Below are positions 15,939 to 24,292 of a DNA stretch of 64,000 bases, piece by piece. Made by a program: the position numbers and the translations under genes. The notes under the pieces are model-generated. The model did not search any database. It was not told the DNA's origin and worked only from the letters and a program-made list of their open reading frames with translations. The first letter of the stretch is position 1. Each line of letters begins with the position of its first letter. The DNA is from Bin80 sp965116685. GTDB lineage: Bacteria; Bacteroidota; Rhodothermia; Rhodothermales; Bin80. The DNA is taken from assembly GCA_965116685.1 (NCBI GenBank), contig OZ220707.1, positions 2,914,001-2,978,000 of the forward strand, read 5' to 3'.

Positions 15939-16610
15939 TCAGGTCAATAGGAAGACAAAGGTCAAAGAGGTAATGACATTGACGGGAGTGCCGTCGAGTT
16001 GGCCAGGTAAAAAGCGTGCCAGTCGGACTGCCCGTAAAGCCTCGTCATCACACCCTGCCCCCAAACCTTGGGTCACCGTAGGAAAGCGGACATATCCATT
16101 TTCGTCAATAATGAAAGTGACCGTCACACGCCCTTCAAGGTTTGCCCGCCTCGCTCGTTTGGGGTACTGAATTTCGTTTACCAGGCTTTCCATACTGCCG
16201 AGGAGAATCGGAATCTGATCCAAAAAATCAGATAGATCCGGCAGATTGTCGTTTCCACGAAAAAATACAGGCATGGTCATTTCCACGCTGCTTGGCTGCT
16301 CTCCAACGTGGCGGGGTGCAAAGCGAACATATTGGAGGGCCTGGATCGCTTTCTGCTTTATGACCTCGTCCGTGTCCTGAGCAACAACAGGGTTCACGAC
16401 CTGTCCGGTTTGATCCACAATAAAGGACACGAACACATGTCGGTTATCCGCCTCGTTGTGTACAACTTGTTGGACGTCCTCCATCATTCTGATCAGTTTT
16501 GGGGACTTCATATCGGCGTGGGGCGTTTCCTGAAAAGTCGCCCGGGGCGTGATGCATGCACTGGCACTGAGGCCAATGAGGACATAAAGCAGTACGGTGA
16601 TACGGGTCAT
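15939..16610 (-). CDS. Lipoprotein with two TonB C-terminal-like domains
   Basis: A 223-residue predicted lipoprotein: signal peptide with lipobox LSASAC (Cys near 18). It then has two TonB C-terminal-type domains (about 50-115 and 145-220), each with the V-x-F-I-V/I-D-x-x-G strand (VSFIVDQTGQVVNP; VTFIIDENGYVRFP) and an A-(L/V)-x-x-V/L-R-F-x-P segment. It lacks a proline-rich linker and transmembrane anchor, so it is unlikely to energise receptors in the classical way. Related Bacteroidota proteins are annotated only as 'energy transducer TonB'. It is one of three such genes in a row. Confidence 0.7.
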   Translation of the reverse strand: MTRITVLLYVLIGLSASACITPRATFQETPHADMKSPKLIRMMEDVQQVVHNEADNRHVFVSFIVDQTGQVVNPVVAQDTDEVIKQKAIQALQYVRFAPRHVGEQPSSVEMTMPVFFRGNDNLPDLSDFLDQIPILLGSMESLVNEIQYPKRARRANLEGRVTVTFIIDENGYVRFPTVTQGLGAGCDDEALRAVRLARFLPGQLDGTPVNVITSLTFVFLLT

Positions 16611-16933
16611 GATGCGCTCCAGATACGCCCGATTGCAGCGGGCTGGTTTAGCTCATGATAAATCGGATCTTAACATTTTCGTAACATTAACATTACACTA
16701 AGATAATATGTTTTCGGGAATATTTCCAGAAGATTTATCAGATATGCGTTTCCAGTACTTAATCAGGGATGATTAGCCGAAAATGGAGGCCTGGCAACTT
16801 CATGGAAGTGTCTGTGCGGCTATTGCAATCCTGGCGGATTCTCCGAGTGCATGAAGATGTCGGGAATGCCCGGTTCACAAATCCGAACTTAGCCCACTGC
16901 CTAAAGCATCTTTTTGGGGAGAGTCGAAATGGT
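16611..16933. other. Intergenic spacer, nothing recognised
   Basis: 323 bp between two TonB C-terminal lipoprotein genes. The first roughly 130 bp are AT-rich (around 16660-16740) and probably contain the promoter of the gene at 15939-16610. No RNA gene or conserved coding frame is visible. Confidence 0.5.
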
Positions 16934-17332
16934 TCAGAGGGACCGAACCGTAATCGGGAGGGACATTTTCACTTTAACAGCGTGACCATCTGCATGGAGT
17001 CCAGGAGTGAATTTTGCATGTTTCGTGATGAGCCTGATTATTTCTGCATCACAACCTCTACTGGTACTCTGAGTAATTGATGGTTCAAGTACATTTCCGT
17101 TTTCATCTACAATGAATTCCACAATTGTTTCCCCATCGGCACGGCATGCTCTTGGGTTTACATGCTCCATCAGCATTCCAATTCCTCCAATCAACTTAGG
17201 CAGCTTATCGAGAATTGCATAGTCTCCAATCAAGTCCTTCTCATCAATTGGAATTGGTGGTATGATGTGTCGAGACGTGTTGCATGCACTGGTGCCAACC
17301 AGGATGGAGAGTAGGAGGAAGGTGCGAGTCAT
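16934..17332 (-). CDS. Small TonB C-terminal-domain lipoprotein
   Basis: A 132-residue predicted lipoprotein (lipobox GTSAC, Cys near 17) with a single TonB C-terminal-type domain over about 45-130: IVEFIVDENGNVLEPSI, then a GCDAEIIRLITKHAKFTPG segment. The DENGN...EP and CD-x-E-A/I-I-R motifs match the adjacent full TonB (17584-18249) closely, which suggests duplication within the cluster followed by loss of anchor and linker. Role unknown; envelope location predicted. Confidence 0.65.
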   Translation of the reverse strand: MTRTFLLLSILVGTSACNTSRHIIPPIPIDEKDLIGDYAILDKLPKLIGGIGMLMEHVNPRACRADGETIVEFIVDENGNVLEPSITQSTSRGCDAEIIRLITKHAKFTPGLHADGHAVKVKMSLPITVRSL

Positions 17333-17529
17333 GATACATGGTGGATGCTTCTACTTTGAAGCCCTTCGGACCTTCAAATCACCTCAGGGTTCCCATAGCA
17401 CATGTTCCATCTACCGTTGGATATCTCCCCAGAGTGGGATTTGGATTGTCCATTGCTAAGTTGGCTGATCTACAGCAACAGATCCCTTTCCAACAGGAAA
17501 AGATTTCCGGCGGATATCCACAAGAAAAC

Positions 17530-17560
17530 ATGCCCTGTACCTCAGACAGGCACAGGGCAT
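17530..17560 (-). terminator. Rho-independent terminator after TonB gene
   Basis: Read on the minus strand, ATGCCCTGT pairs perfectly with ACAGGGCAT (9-bp stem, 13-base loop) and is followed by GTTTTCTTG. It lies 24 bp beyond the stop of the TonB gene at 17584-18249. Confidence 0.7.
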
Positions 17561-17583
17561 ATTCTCCCAAAGGAGTTTGTGGA

Positions 17584-18249
17584 TTAGCGCAACTTGAATA
17601 CGATCGGGAGAGACATTTTCACTTTCACCGGACGTCCGCGCTGACGTCCAGGGACGAACTTGGCATGTTCAGTGATGACCCTGATTGCTTCCTGATCACA
17701 ACCACCCCCAATACCACGCGAAACCGTAGGTTCGCTCACATTGCCGTTTTCATCTACGATAAACTGTACAATTACTCTGCCTTCGACATTGGCCTTGCGG
17801 GCGATTTCAGGATATTTTGCCATGGCCTGTAGACCACCGATGCCTCCAATCAACTCAGGCATCTGCTCGACAATCTCAAAGATTTCGGGCTCCTCAACTA
17901 CCTCTTCCTCGTCCGGTGGCGGTGGCGGTGGAGGTACGTTGATGGGGGCATCCAGATCCAGTGAAGCATCCAGGTCCAGATCATCATCTTCCAAGATCTC
18001 ATCATTCGGGACCTCTACTGGAACAGGTGGGCGTGGTGGTGGTGGTGGTTTTTGAATCTGTTTGGTTTGCAGGATTTCTTCCATCTGGACAACTTCCTGC
18101 GCAACTTGCTCAATCTCCATCCCATCCCCGCGTTCCAGACTCGCATTGAATGCAAGAATGAGTAGGAGGAGTGAAGCGATCATACCAACCTGCACGAAGA
18201 AGCCATAAGTCCTTTTCAGATCAGCTGCTGGAGTTTTACGTAATGCCAT
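17584..18249 (-). CDS. TonB family energy transducer
   Basis: A 221-residue TonB-like protein that would carry proton-motive energy from ExbB/ExbD to outer-membrane receptors. It has one N-terminal membrane helix (about 17-35, VGMIASLLLLILAF), a proline-rich periplasmic linker (KPPPPPRPPVP and NVPPPPPPP runs) with an acidic stretch between them, and a C-terminal TonB domain (about 140-220) with PEIARKANVEGRVIVQFIVD and a GCDQEAIRVI segment. It is the only one of the three neighbouring TonB-type genes with anchor plus linker. It is followed by a strong terminator. A TonB-dependent receptor occurs at 52668-54923. Confidence 0.8.
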   Translation of the reverse strand: MALRKTPAADLKRTYGFFVQVGMIASLLLLILAFNASLERGDGMEIEQVAQEVVQMEEILQTKQIQKPPPPPRPPVPVEVPNDEILEDDDLDLDASLDLDAPINVPPPPPPPDEEEVVEEPEIFEIVEQMPELIGGIGGLQAMAKYPEIARKANVEGRVIVQFIVDENGNVSEPTVSRGIGGGCDQEAIRVITEHAKFVPGRQRGRPVKVKMSLPIVFKLR

Positions 18250-18369
18250 GATTCACCGGGTTTTGCAGTTAAATTAATAGGTAAGTACGTTACAAATATA
18301 CGCAAACAAAATATACATAAACGAACGTCACATGATCCTACATTGACAAAAAAACTGATTCCCACAGAA

Positions 18370-19968
18370 TTATATTTTTCTCAATGCAGTAAGTGCAGTG
18401 ACGACACCGTCAATCATATCCCCCGCAATCATCGTGCCGGGATGGTGTTTACGGGAATATTGATCCGCGGCCAGTCCCCCGATATGGGATGCACAGACAG
18501 CTGCAGTTGATGTAGCACAGCCCTGCGCAAGCAGACCGCCACATAAGCCAGCCAAGACATCTCCTGTCCCTGCTGTGGCCAGGGCGGGATTCCCTCTTCC
18601 GCACACAAAGGCTTCATTCTGGCCATGGCAGACAATCGTTGGATGGCCTTTGAGCACGAGTGTACAATTCCACCGGGATGACCAGTGACACGCTGAGTCA
18701 AATCGATCAAGCTTCCCGGATTCTGGAACCATGCGCTCGAATTCCCCTGCATGGGGGGTAAGGATCCAATTCCTTTCTTGATTAGAGGTATTCAGTAGCT
18801 GTGCCACAGCGGAGAGTGCATCTGCATCCACGACCACCGGGATCGCGCATGATTGCAAAATTTCCCGTATGAAATATTGGGTATTGGGATGTTGGCCCAA
18901 CCCGGGGCCAATGACCAGCGCATTCGCTTTTGTAAGCCATGGTTGCAGCGTAGTCATCGCATCATCAGATTCAATTCCACCGTCCCGACACTCAGCTAAG
19001 CGGATTGTCGGAATTTCGGTCATCGTAGTCGCCAAAATATTCTGGATACTCTCTGGTACAGCACAGGCTACGTAGCCTGCACCGATACGTGCAGCGGCGC
19101 GTGCAGCCAACATGGGAGCACCGGAAAGTCCAGGAGATCCCCCAATCACCAGAACCATTCCCGCACTGTATTTGTGTGCATGTAAATCTCGAGTCGGCAG
19201 ATGAGACGAGATTGCTGTGTCCGTTGAAATCCAATTTATACCGGATGTGGTTTTGTCCAGGATCGCAGACAGCGGAAGTCCAATATGTATCAGTTCGATC
19301 CGGCCCGAATATGTCGGTCCCTGTCCAAACAGCAACCCCGGCTTGTATGCACTAAAGGTGATCGTTAAGTCAGCACGTACCGCTTTACCGAGCGGGGATC
19401 CCGTATCCGCATGCAGTCCGGAAGGCAGATCAAGGGCAACCACGGGCGAATGGGTCGCATTCAGTGCATCAACCAGGTTCACGACATCGCCCTGCAGGGG
19501 GCGATTTAGTCCCACTCCAAATAATGCATCGACATACAGATCTGCCGGAGGGAGTGGTTTGCAGAGATTATCGTCAAACTGGAGCCGGTCTGGTTTGTCA
19601 AGCTCTTTCAGTTTTCGGAGGAAGCTCCAATTCTGTTTGGCTTCCGGCGTACCCGGTTTTAGGGAAATGACACGGACAAAGGCACCTTGGTTATAGAGAG
19701 TGCGTGCAACAACGTACCCATCCCCACCATTATTCCCGCTCCCGCAGCATACGACGACCTTGCGCCCATGCATCGGGCCATACTCACGTTCAATCGTGAA
19801 CGCTGCACTTCTGCCCGCATTTTCCATGAGTGTAAATGCAGAGAACCCAAAGGATTCAATGGCCAATTGATCAAATTTTTGTTGCGTATTGCCACGCAAT
19901 AATGGCAGAAAACCTGCAGCGAAAGGATCGGACTTAAGTGGGGACCTGTTCGTAACCTGAACTTCCAT
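18370..19968 (-). CDS. nnr: Bifunctional NAD(P)H-hydrate epimerase / ADP-dependent dehydratase
   Basis: A 532-residue metabolite-repair enzyme that restores NAD(P)H from its hydrated form. The N-terminal YjeF/AIBP epimerase domain (about 25-240) has CCGSGNNGGDGYVVARTL and VDALFGVGLNRPLQG. The C-terminal ribokinase-like dehydratase (about 250-530) has GGSPGLSGAPMLAARAAARIGAG, VIGPGLGQ, VDADAL, LTPHAGEFERM and the anion hole GNPALATAGTGDVLAG. Both active sites look complete and the length is typical of the fused form. It is the last gene of a compact minus-strand cluster (yidD, moaB, two envelope genes, nnr) with 6 bp to the gene before it. Confidence 0.92.
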   Translation of the reverse strand: MEVQVTNRSPLKSDPFAAGFLPLLRGNTQQKFDQLAIESFGFSAFTLMENAGRSAAFTIEREYGPMHGRKVVVCCGSGNNGGDGYVVARTLYNQGAFVRVISLKPGTPEAKQNWSFLRKLKELDKPDRLQFDDNLCKPLPPADLYVDALFGVGLNRPLQGDVVNLVDALNATHSPVVALDLPSGLHADTGSPLGKAVRADLTITFSAYKPGLLFGQGPTYSGRIELIHIGLPLSAILDKTTSGINWISTDTAISSHLPTRDLHAHKYSAGMVLVIGGSPGLSGAPMLAARAAARIGAGYVACAVPESIQNILATTMTEIPTIRLAECRDGGIESDDAMTTLQPWLTKANALVIGPGLGQHPNTQYFIREILQSCAIPVVVDADALSAVAQLLNTSNQERNWILTPHAGEFERMVPESGKLDRFDSACHWSSRWNCTLVLKGHPTIVCHGQNEAFVCGRGNPALATAGTGDVLAGLCGGLLAQGCATSTAAVCASHIGGLAADQYSRKHHPGTMIAGDMIDGVVTALTALRKI

Positions 19969-19974
19969 GAGACT

Positions 19975-21624
19975 TTACTGATCAGTCGTGGGGGGAGATT
20001 TTGGCGTAGCTTGACCAATTCTGAGTGTATCGGGTAGTGCAGTGTCCCAGCGGGGACGAATGGTTATGGGCTCGGATGTCCAGGTGACCGGCTCGACGGC
20101 CTGGTAGGGATCAATCAAACCACCATCCCAATGGCCATTTCGGTTTCGATCAATGAACGCACGCAATTGATAGCTGTTTTCCGGGAGGTTGTCGAAGATG
20201 AAGGCACCCTCCGAATCTAGCGACTCTGCGGCCAGTATGTGACCGTCTGCATTCATGAGAGTGACCAATACACTATCTCCGGCTGGAATCGTTACGCCAC
20301 TTAAACTCCCCAAAGATCGAGGCCCCAGCCTTTCAAAAAACTGTACATAGGTACTGTCTGGTTGCCGTACAGCGACCCGGTAGATCTGGGTTGGATCATT
20401 CAGGGATATTAAGGAATAACCAGTTCCGTTTAACGTTTGGATTTCATAATTCACCGGGGTACCGGTTGAATCCTGAACGCTTAACAGACTATCCAGGAGC
20501 GATGCTCCGATTGGGTGATCAAAAACGATTTGAGGTGTTTCCCAAGGTGCCAGTTTATATGAATTTTCTGTACCACGTGGCAGGAATCGTTCAAACTTTG
20601 GTTGTTCTATGGTCATACGGGAAGAGCCCATGAAATAGATCGTATCCGGATGCACAGTATTTCCGATGGAGTCTTGTACGGAGGGATCGGGAAGCAGAGC
20701 ATAGGGTTTTTCCTGAAGCGGGTCTACCGTCAGGTAGATCACGCGTGCGTTTGACTCCGATTGGTAGCTGGAGTGAACCGTGGTGGGAGCGCGGCTGACA
20801 GAGTCCATAATACTCCAGGGTTCACCGGTCGGGTTTTGTAGGGAGACGCTCTCACTGAAGCGAATTTCTACGAGTTGGTTTGCAGTAGCACGTACTCTCT
20901 CAATGGATGGCCCAAGGGTGTCTACTTTTGTATACACCCAGTCCGGGTATTGGCTACTTGTATCCGGCGTTGCCCTGATTGCTTCAACGGGGGGGACAGC
21001 AAACCATTCCCCCTGATCGGCTTTCAGATTACGGTTCAGATCCTGTAATCCGAGAACGAAAAAATCGGATTCTCGAACATAACTGAATTCAAATCGCCCC
21101 TCTGTATCCGTTTGCGTTTGATATGCCGGAGCTTGGTCGGTTGCAGCTTGAGATGGATAGGCGAGGACTAATAGGCCGGCAACGGGCAAGCCTTGTGCAG
21201 GATCAACGATTCGACCACGCAACCGCCCCTGATCAATAACCGGCCCGGTAGCGAATGCGAAGGATAAGGGGCGTGTGAGCCGGACCCCACGCCAATCCCT
21301 GAACTCATCATCAAGAGTAACCACATAAGTGGTGGAGTCTCTCAGCGGTTCCGGCAGTTGCACCGTCACGGACCGCCGCCGCCATCTATACCGAAGTCTA
21401 CCCTGTGGTGTCGGGACGATAGACAAAGCACGTGCAAAGGATCCCTCATTTACGTATTCTGAAAAAACGAGTCGAAGCTCAGTAGGAGATACCTCTACCG
21501 ATTCATGTGGAGGATCTGTTGAGACAAGAGAGGGTGGGAGATCATCGCGTGGACCACCCGTCGGTGGGCGCGGATCCGCACAGCTACAGATCAGCAATAC
21601 GAAGGCAATCTTACGAGTCAGCAC
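19975..21624 (-). CDS. Lipoprotein with N-terminal bacterial Ig-like domain
   Basis: A 549-residue predicted outer-membrane or periplasmic lipoprotein. The signal peptide ends in LLICSC, followed by the motif PRPPTGGPRDDLPPSLVSTDP that typifies a Bacteroidota family with an N-terminal Ig-like domain (PF13205-type; about 25-125). A carboxypeptidase-regulatory-like segment follows (about 130-200, GRIVDPAQGLPVAGLLVLAYP, then TDTEGRFEFSYV). The C-terminal half ends in a second similar module (ENSYQLRAFIDRNRNGHWDGG). Function unknown; possible surface or scaffold role. It overlaps the upstream gene by 14 bp and lies 6 bp before nnr. Confidence 0.65.
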   Translation of the reverse strand: MLTRKIAFVLLICSCADPRPPTGGPRDDLPPSLVSTDPPHESVEVSPTELRLVFSEYVNEGSFARALSIVPTPQGRLRYRWRRRSVTVQLPEPLRDSTTYVVTLDDEFRDWRGVRLTRPLSFAFATGPVIDQGRLRGRIVDPAQGLPVAGLLVLAYPSQAATDQAPAYQTQTDTEGRFEFSYVRESDFFVLGLQDLNRNLKADQGEWFAVPPVEAIRATPDTSSQYPDWVYTKVDTLGPSIERVRATANQLVEIRFSESVSLQNPTGEPWSIMDSVSRAPTTVHSSYQSESNARVIYLTVDPLQEKPYALLPDPSVQDSIGNTVHPDTIYFMGSSRMTIEQPKFERFLPRGTENSYKLAPWETPQIVFDHPIGASLLDSLLSVQDSTGTPVNYEIQTLNGTGYSLISLNDPTQIYRVAVRQPDSTYVQFFERLGPRSLGSLSGVTIPAGDSVLVTLMNADGHILAAESLDSEGAFIFDNLPENSYQLRAFIDRNRNGHWDGGLIDPYQAVEPVTWTSEPITIRPRWDTALPDTLRIGQATPKSPPTTDQ

Positions 21625-22213
21625 TACTATTTCGCAGATTGAAGAAGAGGAATGCAGCGAGTCCGGTCGCTGCAGCGATGATCACCGGCTCCAAATGGCG
21701 ACGGATCCAGCGATCCCGGGGAGGCTCCGCCTGAGTTTCAGGATAGGCGGGCGATTCCAGTTCCGGGATCATGCCCTTTGGGATTTGATCCGAGAACAGG
21801 TTCCGGCAGGTATCTTGCACAAGAATCTCACCGTTCATCCCTAAAAATGTGTATCGCAGGTCCAGCTCTGCAGAGCGCAATAATGTCTTGCGGTGGACAC
21901 GCGTATAGGAGATCGCCGATTTGGACACTTCCCAGGAAAGTAGAAAAGAGGGGCTCAGAGTACGCAGAGAATCAGCTAAGAAAAGGGTCTTATCCTGTTG
22001 TTGCCAACGATTGATCAGAGTACTGGTCACATAAGGTAGAGCAGCCGGCGGAGACAGAATCAGAGAATCCGCCTCCATGGGAACAGACTCCAGGCATGCA
22101 ACCCCAAGGTTTTCGAATACTTGCATATTCGTAAGTAACTCTTGAGCGGTAGCGGATGTGATTGAACAGAGCCCCCACCAGCCTGCAAGCAATAAAGCCA
22201 GGGAATGTTTCAT
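21611..22213 (-). CDS. Unknown exported, membrane-anchored protein
   Basis: A 200-residue protein that I do not recognise. It has a cleavable signal peptide (about 1-23, ending ATAQE), an alpha/beta-looking domain to about 150, and a C-terminal hydrophobic helix (PVIIAAATGLAAFLFFNL, about 174-191) preceded by a proline/glutamate-rich linker and a basic RDRWIRRHLE. The topology suggests a periplasmic domain tethered to the inner membrane. It overlaps moaB upstream by 4 bp and the Ig-like lipoprotein downstream by 14 bp, so it is translationally coupled to both. Confidence 0.55.
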   Translation of the reverse strand: MKHSLALLLAGWWGLCSITSATAQELLTNMQVFENLGVACLESVPMEADSLILSPPAALPYVTSTLINRWQQQDKTLFLADSLRTLSPSFLLSWEVSKSAISYTRVHRKTLLRSAELDLRYTFLGMNGEILVQDTCRNLFSDQIPKGMIPELESPAYPETQAEPPRDRWIRRHLEPVIIAAATGLAAFLFFNLRNSSADS

Positions 22214-22710
22214 AATGAATCTTTGAGTAGTTCTGCGACTAGGTGTCGGGCTTCGGGAAGGATCAATTTTTCCATTGCCAGTTCAACAGCTTTGGGAGAT
22301 CCAGGAATCACAAAAATAATCAGGCCAGCACATGTGCCGGCAATCGCCCGGGAGAGCATAGCTCTGCTTCCGATCTGTTCCCAGGAAAATAAGCGAAAAA
22401 GTTCTCCGAATCCCGGCAATCTTTTGTCTAAAAGAGGGTGAACTGCTTCGAAAGTTTGATCTCTATGACTTATGCCGGTACCTCCACTCACGCAGATCAC
22501 ATCTGTACTTCCAGACTGGGCGTGAATCGTCTCCCGTATAATATCTGGTTCGTCCGGGATAATACACTGCGAGGCAATCGTGTACCCACTGTTTTGGACT
22601 AATCTGGCCATACATGCGCCGCTCTTATCAGTTGCTTTTGTCCGCGTATCGCTCACTGTGATGAGTGTAAATCGCAGTGTAGCGGGTGCGCCTGACTCAT
22701 GGGTACCCAT
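22210..22710 (-). CDS. moaB: Molybdenum cofactor biosynthesis protein MoaB/MogA
   Basis: About 166 residues of the MoaB/MogA fold, which adenylates molybdopterin before metal insertion. Motifs are LITVSDTRTKATDKSG at the start, VICVSGGTGISHRDQTFEAV in the middle, the PGFGELFR segment and FVIPGSPKAVELAMEKLILPE near the end. The start is set at the ATG giving MGTHESGAPA. The longer frame from 22758 would overlap yidD by 62 bp and adds residues unlike the family, while this one overlaps by 14 bp. No other molybdenum gene is in the window. Confidence 0.85.
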   Translation of the reverse strand: MGTHESGAPATLRFTLITVSDTRTKATDKSGACMARLVQNSGYTIASQCIIPDEPDIIRETIHAQSGSTDVICVSGGTGISHRDQTFEAVHPLLDKRLPGFGELFRLFSWEQIGSRAMLSRAIAGTCAGLIIFVIPGSPKAVELAMEKLILPEARHLVAELLKDSL

Positions 22711-22948
22711 TGTTTTGCTCCGGTGATTCCCCAAACCATCGGGGAGGATCATATCCATGCTTTGCCCACGGATGACATCGTGCTATACGCCATATGGCCA
22801 GCACCATCCCCTTAGGCACCCCATACTTGTTTATGGCCTGAATCGCATAATTTGAACACGAAGGCGTATACCGACATGCGTTATGAAGATGCGGAGACAA
22901 TAGCAGTTGATAGGCGCGTATGGGCAATATAAAAAATCGCCGTATCAT
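22697..22948 (-). CDS. yidD: Membrane protein insertion efficiency factor YidD
   Basis: An 83-residue protein of the YidD family, thought to assist YidC-dependent membrane insertion. The diagnostic pattern is complete: an N-terminal amphipathic helix (FFILPIRAYQLLLSP), CRYTPSCSNYAIQAINKYG and the closing RIARCHPWAKHGYDP motif with three conserved Cys. It is usually near rpmH/rnpA/yidC, but here it heads a different minus-strand cluster and overlaps moaB. It is divergent from hisI across 74 bp. Confidence 0.92.
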   Translation of the reverse strand: MIRRFFILPIRAYQLLLSPHLHNACRYTPSCSNYAIQAINKYGVPKGMVLAIWRIARCHPWAKHGYDPPRWFGESPEQNNGYP

Positions 22949-23022
22949 GTATCAATTGTACTTTATCCACTAATCCTACATTTTTTTCGTATAAAGGTCC
23001 CTGTCAATGATACAGTGTTACC

Positions 23023-23361
23023 ATGAGTGAACTTACGACTGAAAAGATAACGGACATAGCATTTAATCGGGATGGCCTGATTCCAGTGATTGTTCAGGAT
23101 GCTGCCACGCTGGAGATACTGATGCTGGCTTACATGAACTTGGATACCCTGGAACAAACGCTGAAAACCAGGGCCATGACGTATTGGAGTCGGTCACGAA
23201 AATGTGTATGGGTTAAAGGGCAAACCAGTGGGCAGTTCCAGATCGTGAAGTCCGCAAAATTGGATTGTGATCGGGATACATTACTGTTCATGGTAGAGCA
23301 GCAGGGGGGGGGTGCATGCCATACGGGAGCCCGAACCTGCTTTTTTCGGGATTTAATGTAA
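23023..23361 (+). CDS. hisI: Phosphoribosyl-AMP cyclohydrolase
   Basis: A 112-residue HisI enzyme, third step of histidine synthesis, opening the adenine ring of phosphoribosyl-AMP. Key segments are VIVQDAATLEILMLAYMN, the WSRSRKCVWVKGQTSG motif, LDCDRDTLLF (Mg/Zn ligands) and the zinc site GGGACHTGARTCFF. It is a stand-alone HisI without a fused HisE domain, although many Bacteroidota have HisIE. No other his gene is close. A run of nine G lies at the QGGG codons just before the zinc-site Cys, a slip-prone spot. Confidence 0.93.
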   Translation: MSELTTEKITDIAFNRDGLIPVIVQDAATLEILMLAYMNLDTLEQTLKTRAMTYWSRSRKCVWVKGQTSGQFQIVKSAKLDCDRDTLLFMVEQQGGGACHTGARTCFFRDLM

Positions 23362-23502
23362 GGTGGATTCAAATAGGATCAGCATGAGGATGGGACGATT
23401 CTAAATTTCGTGAACAGACAAACCCAGGCGTATGCTTGACGGGGATATGTGTCTCAGCGGCATAGGTTTAGAACTGATTCAGTACGGTCATCTTACCGGC
23501 GA

Positions 23503-24258
23503 ATGGATTCAATGACGATCTGGAAGTACATACTTTGCCTGGTATCCGCAATCTTGATGGCAGGATGTCTGATTAAAAACCAAATGCCGGAACCGGATTG
23601 GATTGTTGATCAGGCAGATGTATTAGATGCTGAAGAAGAGAATGCTCTGACAAATCTGCTTTCAGATTTCTACGACAGCACATCCGTTACGCTCGCCGGA
23701 GTAACGGTAGAATCTATACGAGGGCAGTCCATAGAGCTGTACGCGGCATCGCTGTATGCGTCATGGGAATTGGGTTCTATCGAAACTCATAATGGAATTT
23801 TGGTTCTCCTCCTGACAGATGAGCGCTTGGTGCATATCACCATAGGTAGTGGTATGGCACGGGAGTTATCAACCCAAGTACTTGATTCGATTAAGGTTGG
23901 GATGGCGGAGTTATTTGGTTTGGGGGACTATTATGGTGGTTTCGAGATGGGTTTTGATCTACTCATGCGCCGTGCCGGTGCGGTGCCGTGGATGATCGCA
24001 TACACGAGTATTTTCGAAGCCGAGGGCGATTCGCTGCGTAGCATGGATCAGATTGTATCCGCAGAAGGCGTGATTACAGGATTCCAAGAGGATTTGGTTA
24101 TACTCACGGATTCCGATGAGCGAGAAGTCCGCTTGATGGTTCCTGCAGACGCGCCCATTCTTTCTGTAGAGGATGTAATTGGATTTACCGGACGTATTGT
24201 GCAATTACAGCCGATACAGGTTCAGGTGCTGAATTTGGAGGTAGACTTTACATTTTAG
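23503..24258 (+). CDS. TPM-domain lipoprotein
   Basis: A predicted lipoprotein of about 251 residues. The start is set at the ATG giving MDSMTIWKYI, because this directly yields a signal peptide with lipobox LMAGC (Cys 22); the frame is open further upstream from 23449. Residues about 30-165 form a TPM (TLP18.3/Psb32/MOLO-1) domain: WIVDQADVLDAEEENALTNLL, then GILVLLLTDERLVHITIG and the YYGGFEMGFDLLM end. The C-terminal roughly 70 residues resemble a small beta domain. TPM proteins act in envelope or photosystem assembly in other groups; the role here is unknown. The next gene starts 34 bp downstream. Confidence 0.65.
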   Translation: MDSMTIWKYILCLVSAILMAGCLIKNQMPEPDWIVDQADVLDAEEENALTNLLSDFYDSTSVTLAGVTVESIRGQSIELYAASLYASWELGSIETHNGILVLLLTDERLVHITIGSGMARELSTQVLDSIKVGMAELFGLGDYYGGFEMGFDLLMRRAGAVPWMIAYTSIFEAEGDSLRSMDQIVSAEGVITGFQEDLVILTDSDEREVRLMVPADAPILSVEDVIGFTGRIVQLQPIQVQVLNLEVDFTF

Positions 24259-24292
24259 TTATTGAATTAAATTTCGAGAAACCCTGGCAACA

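Noticed and set aside
21329..21844. 171-codon plus-strand frame
   Set aside because: It lies antisense across two well-supported minus-strand envelope genes and has Ser/Arg-rich shadow composition.
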